DNA of 10,499 nt from Baffinella frigidus (taxonomy: Eukaryota; Cryptophyceae; Cryptomonadales; Baffinellaceae). This document shows, one piece after another, positions 5,578 to 10,499 of this stretch (within the stretch, counting starts at the first letter, position 1; every line of letters begins with the position of its first letter). Under the pieces are notes generated by a model that saw only the letters and a program-made list of their open reading frames with translations, was not told where the DNA came from and ran no database searches. The DNA lies in assembly GCA_026770585.1 (NCBI GenBank), contig MU646338.1:403195-413693 (forward strand), read 5' to 3'. A program made the position numbers and the translations under genes.

Positions 5578-5681
5578 GTTTTTGCTATCTTAGCGCCGAC
5601 ATAGCTTTACCACATAGCCTCGACATAGCTTTACCTCGACATAGCTTCACCACCAAACCCCATCCCTAAGATAGCAAAAAC
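5578..5681. repeat. 104-bp stem-loop with three internal repeats
   Basis: GTTTTTGCTATCTTAG (5578-5593) and its perfect complement at 5666-5681 enclose three copies of a 15-bp unit, CGACATAGCTTTACC (5597, 5621) and CGACATAGCTTCACC (5637). The layout suggests a small foldback element with an internally expanded loop. Confidence 0.8.
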
Positions 5682-5775
5682 GGTGATTTAAACTAAATCC
5701 GTTTCCACGTGAGATCAGGGGAAGGATCGGGCGGCGTTATGGGGCGGGACAACAAGATTGATCGAGAAAGGCAAG

Positions 5776-5826
5776 CCCCAAACCCAACGCCCTGAACCCT
5801 AAACCCCAAACCCCAACCCCTAAAAC
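5776..5826 (-). repeat. Short CCCTAAA/CCCCAAA block
   Basis: About seven degenerate C-rich heptamers, bounded by unique sequence on both sides. Confidence 0.75.
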
Positions 5827-5895
5827 GCTACCCCTCACCTCACATCGGCTGTTCTCGTGAATCCTCGTGCTAGCCGAACCGCTTGACACCGCTGG

Positions 5896-5962
5896 AAACC
5901 CGAAACCCGAAACCCGAAACCCGAAACCCGAAACCCGAAACCCGAAACCTGAAACCCGAAAT
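5896..5962 (-). repeat. CCCGAAA heptamer block
   Basis: Nine near-uniform CCCGAAA units. Both strands stay open across it because CCCGAAA encodes no stop in most frames, which produces spurious open frames in several phases. Confidence 0.9.
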
Positions 5963-6090
5963 CCGTGGCGAACCACGACAGATTGGTCGTGGGGGTTTGG
6001 CTGTTTCCAAACGCCAATTTTGGCGTTCACCTATGCCCAAAGTAAACAATTTCCCCTCAATCCTGCCGGGGAATTGCCGTTTGGCGACCT

Positions 6091-6138
6091 CTTCCAAGAA
6101 TCTGGCGTGAAACACTTCCAAGAATCTGGCGTGGAACA
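6091..6138 (+). repeat. 24-bp tandem duplication
   Basis: Two units beginning CTTCCAAGAATCTGGCGTG differ at one position. In one + frame (5867-6268) they read FQESGVKH and FQESGVEQ, but the frame starts in heptamers and has no recognisable domain, so a gene is not called. Confidence 0.75.
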
Positions 6139-6239
6139 GCTCGGCCCAACGCTATCAAGCGGGACGGGAGCAACTGGAAGGATTTCAAAGATTTGTGCCT
6201 GCACACATGTCGAGATGGACTTTTGTAAAACTGTTCGTA

Positions 6240-6287
6240 CCCTCTCGAGAGCGGCTAGAGGGCTCTAGTTTTCCGCTCTCGAGTGGG
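6240..6287. repeat. Double hairpin with T-run
   Basis: The outer arms 6240-6254 and 6273-6287 pair at 14 of 15 positions (core CTCGAGAGCGG). Inside, CTAGAG-GG-CTCTAG (6255-6268) is a second perfect hairpin, followed by TTTT. No gene is obvious on either side. Confidence 0.75.
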
Positions 6288-6418
6288 AACTCGTCGAATC
6301 CAGGGTACTTCGGGTGCTGTGTTGGACTAGGGTAGCCTAGGGTTCCTCGTTGCCCTGAATTCAAGTATTCTTCCAAATACACTGCTAGCTTGAAGATGTT
6401 GCTGACGTCAACCCCCAC

Positions 6419-6463
6419 ACAAACTGTCAACTCGAAAGCCAGGTCATTAAGTTGACAGTTTGT
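6419..6463. repeat. 14-bp perfect inverted repeat overlapping a second hairpin
   Basis: ACAAACTGTCAACT (6419-6432) pairs with 6450-6463 around a 17-nt loop. The right arm also takes part in an alternative hairpin GTTGACA-GTT-TGTCAAC (6451-6467). AGCCAGG followed by a few bases and TAAGTTGA is directly repeated at 6437 and 6469. GTTGAC/GTCAAC are the terminal hexamers of the dispersed element family. Confidence 0.8.
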
Positions 6464-6574
6464 CAACAGCCAGGCTACTAAGTTGATTGTCTCTTGTCGC
6501 TGACCCTTTTATGGGACTCCAGGCGGACAGGCGGGTCCAGCAAAGAGGTAGAAGGCGACAGCACGGTGCCACCC

Positions 6575-6850
6575 AACCCGAAACCCGAAACCCGAAACCC
6601 GAAGCCCGAAACCCGAAATCCGAAACCTGAAACCCGAAACCCGAAACCCGAAACCCGAAACCCGAAACCCGAAACCCGAAATCCGAAACCTGAAAACCGA
6701 AACCTGAAACCCGAAACCCTCAACCCGAAACCCTTAACCCGAAACCCGAAACCAGAAACCCGAAACCCGAAACCCGAAACCCGAAACCCGAAACCTGAAA
6801 CCCGAAATCCGAAACCCGAAACCCGAGACCCGAAACCTTAAACCCAAAAC
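6575..6850 (-). repeat. Long CCCGAAA heptamer array
   Basis: About 38 units, mostly CCCGAAA, with scattered CCTGAAA, TCCGAAA and CCAGAAA. Long open frames on both strands (PETRNPK-type and GFRVSGF-type repeats) come purely from the array. Confidence 0.95.
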
Positions 6851-7037
6851 CCGAAACATGAAACCCTAAACCCGAAACATGAAACCCTAAACCCTAAACC
6901 CTAAACCCTAAACCCTGAAACCTAAACCCTAAACCCTAAATCCTCAACCCTCAACTTCAAACCATAAACCCCAAACCCTAACCTCTAAACCCCAGACCCC
7001 AAACCCCAAACCTTAAACCTTAAACCCTAAACCCCCT
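6851..7037 (-). repeat. CCCTAAA heptamer array adjoining the CCCGAAA array
   Basis: The variant changes from CCCGAAA to CCCTAAA through a short alternating zone containing ACATGAAACCCT twice. It ends against the 3' end of the minus-strand frame at 7013, which reads its stop codon inside the array. Confidence 0.9.
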
Positions 7038-7534
7038 CGTCTGCCCATCCACGCCAAACTCCTCTTGTACTCCGACTCACACTCCTCTTTGAGGGCCTCC
7101 AAAGGATGCTTGAAAAAAATACTCCTGGTTTCCTCGAACACACGTTCCACATCCTGTGTTTGTCGCCAATGTGCCCAGCTTCCGCTACTGTGACAACCCG
7201 CGCACGAAAACGCCGCGAGCAACCGTGTGACACCATGCGGTGCTGCGCAGAGCCGGGGCGACTCAACAGCGCGCTCCACTTCCAAGGGGGGTAGCTCCAC
7301 CGCCAGATCGGGCAGCAAGAGCCCCGCGACCGGTTCTAGAAGAGGTTCCAAGATGGGCGGGATGATGTGATCTGGGGACACAGTCCCGTGTAGGATGGCC
7401 GGGGTCATCACGGCCATCCTACACGGGACAGTGTCTCCCAGAGTGAGGTTTCTGAGGTTCGCGGACTCGCGGTGTGATCGCGCGCGGAGTGAAGCCTTCT
7501 CTGTCGGTTTATCCCTTAAGTGGCCAGGAGGCAA
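7013..7534 (-). CDS. Possible exon or small protein of unknown function
   Basis: A 173-codon minus-strand frame. The part from about 7371 downward is the more protein-like: a Pro/Leu-rich stretch (IIPPILEPLLEPVAGLLLPD), then acidic, then a charged amphipathic C-terminal segment (DVERVFEETRSIFFKHPLE, EALKEECESEYKRSLAW). An acceptor-like CCCCAG lies at the boundary near 7372, so the true exon may begin there. The N-terminal third overlaps a near-perfect inverted repeat (7383-7429) and is doubtful as coding. The stop lies in the heptamer array. I recognise no domain. It is either an exon of an unknown gene or a chance frame in GC-rich DNA. Confidence 0.3.
   Translation of the reverse strand: MPPGHLRDKPTEKASLRARSHRESANLRNLTLGDTVPCRMAVMTPAILHGTVSPDHIIPPILEPLLEPVAGLLLPDLAVELPPLEVERAVESPRLCAAPHGVTRLLAAFSCAGCHSSGSWAHWRQTQDVERVFEETRSIFFKHPLEALKEECESEYKRSLAWMGRRGGLGFKV
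7383..7429. repeat. 19-bp perfect inverted repeat, 9-nt loop
   Basis: GTCCCGTGTAGGATGGCCG (7383-7401) is exactly complementary to 7411-7429. Imperfect pairing continues outward (CTGGGGACAC against GTGTCTCCCAG, one indel and one mismatch) to about 7371-7440, giving arms near 30 bp. Confidence 0.9.
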
Positions 7535-7540
7535 ATACGT

Positions 7541-7597
7541 CCTACCGTAGGGCCCTCGGACCTGCCTAGGACTTCTTTGGGGTCAATTTTGACCCCA
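7541..7597. repeat. CCTACCGTAGG motif and a 9-bp hairpin
   Basis: CCTACCGTAGG (7541-7551) is the isolated relative of the CTACGGTAG palindromes at 1701-2400. TGGGGTCAA-TT-TTGACCCCA follows at 7578-7597. The stretch 7598-7720 shows no gene. Confidence 0.6.
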
Positions 7598-7720
7598 CCA
7601 CCACTCATGGGATAGCGCGTTCTCCTGGGCGCGTGCTGTGGTGTATCATACTGGTGTTAGTAAATCATCCGTGTAGAAAATCCCACCTGTGCGCACTCAG
7701 TCTGCGAGGAACTAGTCCAG

Positions 7721-7788
7721 GACGAGCGGGCCGTGAGATCGATTGGGTCCTGAACATCGCCCCCGCCACGCTGTACGTGGACGCCACC
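7721..7788 (+). pseudogene. Possible orphan exon
   Basis: After an acceptor-like GTCCAG, the frame reads RAGREIDWVLNIAPATLYVDAT, then a donor-like ACC|GTGTCC, the same donor hexamer seen after the ankyrin exon at 1461. The composition is protein-like, with hydrophobic residues spaced as in a strand or helix, but 22 residues are too few to assign a family. No partner exon is recognised. Confidence 0.25.
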
Positions 7789-7867
7789 GTGTCCCCCCCT
7801 CGCCTCCCATGCCCATGCCCTTCCTCAGCGCTTCCCGCGTGGCGCTGCCAAACTCGCTAGATTCCCA

Positions 7868-7884
7868 CGCACCCAGCCTCTCCG
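7868..7884. repeat. 17-bp echo of the cyclin exon copy
   Basis: CGCACCCAGCCTCTCCG occurs here and at 7982-7998. The intact gene has CCTCTGCG at this place on the same strand, so both copies share the base specific to the pseudogene. A stop codon for the antisense frame (CTA at 7857-7859) lies just beyond. Confidence 0.7.
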
Positions 7885-7891
7885 GCCGACG

Positions 7892-8035
7892 TCTGCAGGT
7901 TCTTCAGGTACTGCAGGTCTGTGCCGGGCATCCACGGCGCGTCGAAACAATCGTTGGCAGGGCTCTCTGCCCGCGTGTGCGCGCACCCAGCCTCTCCGCT
8001 CGAGTCGTCCTCAGCGCAGTGCCGCTTCGGCGCGC
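7892..8035 (-). pseudogene. Inverted copy of cyclin exon 1
   Basis: Read on the minus strand, these 144 bases match 9635-9778 of the cyclin gene at 142 positions. One difference is synonymous (CTC to CTG, Leu) and one changes Ala to Gly. The copy covers codons for about residues 20-67, ahead of the cyclin box. It lacks the start codon and first codons because its upstream neighbour sequence is joined directly at 8033-8035. Downstream it departs from the gene after CCTGCAGA and meets a TAG within twelve codons. No cyclin box is present, so it cannot encode a cyclin. Very few differences imply a recent duplication or conversion, or an assembly artefact. Confidence 0.85.
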
Positions 8036-8349
8036 TTACTCTCTCCCAGGGGACAGTCTGGGGGTGAGGGGGACTGTCCTGCTACTGCGATCCTGAGGGT
8101 TTGAGTAGGACGGGCACGGGCAATGGGGAGGGAGGGGAGCACGACGGTATTGACGTGCAGCGAGCGGTGGGGGGGGCAGGACACCACACAGCACGCGATC
8201 AGGTGGTACGTGCTGTGAAAAAGGGCACGCGCCCCTCTGGAACGCTATCTTTGCGACCTCAACACTTGCAGATGCCAAGCTCGTGACCGCCGTAGCCTCG
8301 AACCCCGTGTGGCGTGCGCCCCCTATAGAATTGCACACGTCACCGAACC
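8036..8349 (-). repeat. Inverted copy of the cyclin upstream region
   Basis: It matches 8998-9334 in reverse complement. From 8036 to about 8216 identity is roughly 97% (five substitutions and one 4-bp insertion, a GGGA duplication near 8131). From there to 8286 it is much weaker with indels, then a perfect 22-bp match (8287-8308 with 9040-9061), then weak again. Overlapping open frames on both strands are shadows of this repeat. Confidence 0.85.
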
Positions 8350-8994
8350 ACGTCTACTCTTCCAATCATCACAACGGTTCCTTTCGTAAAGATGCTCAGC
8401 ATTTCAGCCGCATTTGGGGCAGTTGGGCATGCCCTCAAGAAGGAGCAGAGCAGCTGAGTGCACGTGGAGATCTTCTTGACATCAAGACAAGTTCGCCTGC
8501 TTGTGGGCGTAGTCGCGGAGGTTCGACGCATGTAGGTGAGCCGGGATCCTATCACTCTTGACACCGAGGAGTGCGAGTGATGTTCCAGCCGAAGGCGGTG
8601 GAGATGCACCGGGCCAGGTTGCAAACATGCGAATCGAAGCCTCACCTCCACGCCTGTGACTGCGGCGCCCCGCATTCCTTGAAGACGTATCGATTTGCCA
8701 GAAGCGGCGTCGATTCTGAGACTTGGGGCGCACCTTCTGCATGGAAAAAGCCTCTCGCCAGTGTGTTCCGCCAGCACGCCTGCGAAGATTCTGCAGCGCA
8801 CCAGAGGAGGTGCCATCGCGCCACAAATTCCTTTTCTTCGCCGGTTCACCACGGGAGATCGAGCCGTGCACGGGTCCGACTGACGGGGGTGGCAAACGGG
8901 AGCTCTATCGAAATTTTGCAGGGATTAGCTTGGAACAGGGTTTACAGTCTCCACTTCCCCGAACGCGCCTGGGGGACCGTCGAGCGCGGGCCCT
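8350..8994 (-). pseudogene. Spacer of the inverted repeat, possible C2H2 zinc-finger remnant
   Basis: A minus-strand frame (8852 down to 8340) contains EHTGERLFPCRRC at 8768-8730. This is the linker typical between C2H2 zinc fingers (HTGERPF-C-x2-C), the DNA-binding modules of many transcription factors. The His pair expected about 12 residues later is not in frame. Finger-like scraps appear in other minus frames: NLARC near 8610 and SNLRDYAHK near 8505. This pattern fits a frameshifted, decayed finger array, but chance is possible since only one finger half is clear. No intact protein is predicted. On the + strand a 148-codon frame from 8571 shows nothing recognisable. Confidence 0.3.
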
Positions 8995-9337
8995 GTGGGG
9001 TTCAGTGGCGTGTCTAATTCTCTGCGGACAGCACGCCGCACGGGGTTCGAGGCTACGGCGGGCACGGGCTTGGCTCCTACGAGTGCCAAATTCGCATATC
9101 AGCGCGAAGCCTGGCGGGCACCCTCTGAGAGATTCCAGCGCGGAGCGTGTCTTTTGAACAGCACGTACCCCCTGATCGCGTGCTGTGTGGTGTCCTGCCC
9201 CCCCCACCGCTCGCTGCACGTCAACGCCGTCGTGCTCCCCTCCCCATTGCCCGTGCCCGTCCTACTCAAACCCTCAGGATCGCAGCAGCAGGACAGTCCC
9301 CCTCACCCCCACACTGTCCCCTGGGAGAGAGTAAGCG
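8995..9337 (+). repeat. Right arm of the cyclin inverted repeat
   Basis: Partner of 8033-8349. It lies 240-580 bp upstream of the cyclin start codon and may include part of its 5' untranslated or promoter region. A 191-codon open frame spans it, and a 104-codon frame runs antisense, but similar frames persist in both orientations of the duplicate, as expected of GC-rich DNA without stops rather than genes. Confidence 0.8.
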
Positions 9338-9579
9338 AACCCCATCCCCGCCACACTGTTGGTGCGTTGCCCAAAGGCCCTCCCTTGCTCTGCGCCATAG
9401 ACCCCGTCCCCTTCCCGTCCGGTTGGTTTTTTTTTGGCACAATATCTCAGCCCGCGAGATTTTGTGTTTCCGAAGGTCGCGGTTTCTGGGTTTTCAATTC
9501 CAGGAAGGGAAGGTGCGAGGGGGGACGGGCGAAGACCAGGCGGGCTGTTCACGGGCAGGGCGCGGAGTAGCAAGGCAGC
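9338..9579 (+). promoter_or_regulatory. Upstream region of the cyclin gene, absent from the inverted copy
   Basis: These 242 bases immediately precede the start codon. They carry a T9 tract (9427-9435) followed by an AT-richer patch (GGCACAATATCTC), then GC-rich sequence up to GCAGCATGCC at the start codon. No TATA box or initiator is clear. It probably contains the core promoter or 5' UTR. The inverted duplicate has lost exactly this region plus the first 55 coding bases. Confidence 0.35.
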
Positions 9580-10481
9580 ATGCCGAAGCGGGTGAGCGAT
9601 GTGTGCGCGGCGGCCGAGGCGGGCGGGGAGGCGGGCGCGCCGAAGCGGCACTGCGCTGAGGACGACTCGAGCGCAGAGGCTGGGTGCGCGCACACGCGGG
9701 CAGAGAGCCCTGCCAACGATTGTTTCGACGCGCCGTGGATGCCCGGCACAGACCTGCAGTACCTCAAGAACCTGCAGAAGCTGAACCCACAGTACAACCC
9801 CCACCTCAAGTACGTGAGCTACCGCACGCTGCTCGTATCATTCATCATCGACTTCTGTGAGGACCTGAAGCTGCAGCACGTCACCGTCCACCGAGCCCTC
9901 AACTACCTCGACCGGCTGCTCAGCAAGCGACCCGACGTCTCGCGCCAGTCCTACCAACTCGTCGCCACCGCCTGCATCTTCGTTGCAGGTTCCAGCCCTC
10001 CCCTCTCCCCCCCTCAGCCCCTAATAATCCACGCCTACTCAGAAAGAGGGAGAACACGCAGGATCCCGCCCTCCTGTGACCCACAGCGACCTCGCAATCC
10101 ACGCCTATTCATCGCCAGTCCACGCACGCATTCTCGCGCGCCCGCCTCGCAGCATCTCGGCGCAAGGCGCTGATCCCGCCCGTCCCCTTTGCGCAGCAAA
10201 ATTCGAGGAGCAGCCAAACAACGTGCCGACGCTGAGCGTGTTCGCCAAGGCCAACATCGCGGGGCTGGAGAAGAAGCAGCAGCTGATCGAGGCGGAGCGC
10301 GTCCTCCTCGAGAGCCTCCAGTGGAACGCGCTGAGCGCCACCCACCTCCACTTCTCCCACTGCTACATCAATAAGGGCGTCCTCTGTAAGACCGACACCA
10401 TCGACTCGAAGCCCGCCTCCAAGCAGGACCTGCGCGTCATCCACAAGTACATTGAATTCCTGGCTAAGCTCTGCCTCCAAG
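9580..10481 (+). CDS. Cyclin-like protein, 3'-truncated by the window edge
   Basis: Cyclins bind and activate cyclin-dependent kinases. The gene has exon 1 at 9580-9988, an intron at 9989-10196 and exon 2 at 10197-10481, giving 231 codons so far. Residues 1-78 are a low-complexity Ala/Glu-rich leader ending LQYLKNLQKLNPQYNPHLKY. The cyclin box runs from about 79 to 190: SYRTLLVSFIIDFCED, then ALNYLDRLLS, YQLVATACIFVA, AKFEEQPNNVPTLS and ERVLLESLQW. The kinase-contact Lys of KFEE (138) and the conserved Glu (170) are present, so kinase binding should be possible. A second fold seems to begin at QDLRVIHKYIEFLAKLCLQ, and exon 2 ends at a donor-like CAAG|GTGCCC in phase 1. The VPTLS and HFSHCYI stretches recall J-type more than A/B-type cyclins, but the subfamily is unsure. 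The start is the first ATG in frame, in context GCAGCATGCC. At least one more exon is missing. Confidence 0.88.
9989..10196 (+). other. Cyclin intron 1 (208 bp, phase 1)
   Basis: Boundaries GCAG|GTTCCA and GCGCAG|CAAAA. Joining them restores VAAKFEEQ, the diagnostic core of the cyclin box, which fixes both sites. The intron is C-rich and stays open in frame for a while, so a frame translated through it gives a false 197-residue product. It holds a 16-bp direct repeat with one mismatch (AATCCACGCCTACTCA at 10026, AATCCACGCCTATTCA at 10096). Confidence 0.9.
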
Positions 10482-10484
10482 GTG

Positions 10485-10499
10485 CCCCCCCCCCCCCCC
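10485..10499. repeat. Poly-C run at the right edge
   Basis: Fifteen C follow the putative donor GTG of cyclin intron 2. The sequence ends here, leaving the rest of the cyclin gene unseen. Confidence 0.85.

Noticed and set aside
6478-6841. Long open frames in the CCCGAAA array on both strands (PETRNPK and GFRVSGF repeats)
   Set aside because: The heptamer lacks stop codons in most frames, so open frames appear automatically. They have no unique domain, and the same occurs at 5835-6110.
709-7037. A true chromosome end (telomere)
   Set aside because: The arrays are internal, short, degenerate, and followed by gene sequence in both directions.
8571-9017. 148-codon + frame with several Cys and His
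   Set aside because: Cys/His spacing does not fit a zinc finger. It is antisense to the more convincing HTGER reading and runs into the repeat arm.
5051-9437. Shared 15-mer TTGG-T9-GG at 5051 and 9423
   Set aside because: Homopolymer-dominated, and flanking similarity is too weak to argue a common origin.
9592-9597. Donor-like GTGAGC shortly after the cyclin start codon
   Set aside because: A good donor string, but the frame runs on unbroken into the cyclin box and no better acceptor is needed.
9580-10173. Single-exon 197-residue product
   Set aside because: After residue 136 it translates the intron. Splicing at 9989 and 10196 restores the conserved AKFEEQ core.

Overview
The window looks like nuclear DNA of a eukaryote, most likely a microalga. 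It has a GC-rich protein-coding gene interrupted by a GT-AG spliceosomal intron, an isolated exon exactly one ankyrin repeat long, and about 2 kb of interstitial plant/algal-type telomere-like heptamers (CCCTAAA and variants). Gene remnants drowned in such heptamers recall cryptophyte genomes. That placement is an inference from pattern, not from a search. No tRNA, rRNA, prokaryotic operon or CRISPR array was seen. The sequence begins with 36 G and ends with 15 C, so it may be a whole contig bounded by homopolymers.

Layout. 1-700: copies of a composite dispersed element (a GGTCTCCTC hairpin next to an AGTTGAC...GTCAAC module). 709-845 is a G-rich heptamer block and 1107-1356 a C-rich one. 1357-3600: remnants of an ankyrin-repeat gene on the + strand (one complete 33-codon exon plus several truncated or inverted echoes), interleaved with palindromes, a 40-bp direct repeat, a heptamer block and a 23-bp tandem array. 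3640-4270: T-rich tandem repeats, nested palindromes, another dispersed-element copy and a 140-bp foldback element. 4380-5245: short coding-like pieces embedded in CCCTAAA and CCCTACA arrays. 5246-6560: mostly non-coding with several hairpins. 6575-7037: the longest heptamer array, CCCGAAA then CCCTAAA. 7013-7534: a possible minus-strand exon of unknown function.

7892-10481 is the most gene-like part. A cyclin gene (9580 onward, + strand) runs off the right end with two exons visible and a third expected. Its 5' region and first exon also occur upstream as an inverted copy (7892-8345, minus strand). That copy is about 97-99% identical over its inner part and carries a clean 300-bp deletion with 3-bp microhomology that removes the start codon. 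The roughly 650-bp spacer between the arms holds a possible decayed C2H2 zinc-finger fragment.

The cyclin is the only gene I would call with confidence. The rest reads as repeat-driven decay and duplication. The most interesting signals are the recent inverted cyclin duplication, the A-B-A'-B'-A inverted-repeat cassette built from an ankyrin exon end, and the separately homogenised heptamer arrays.
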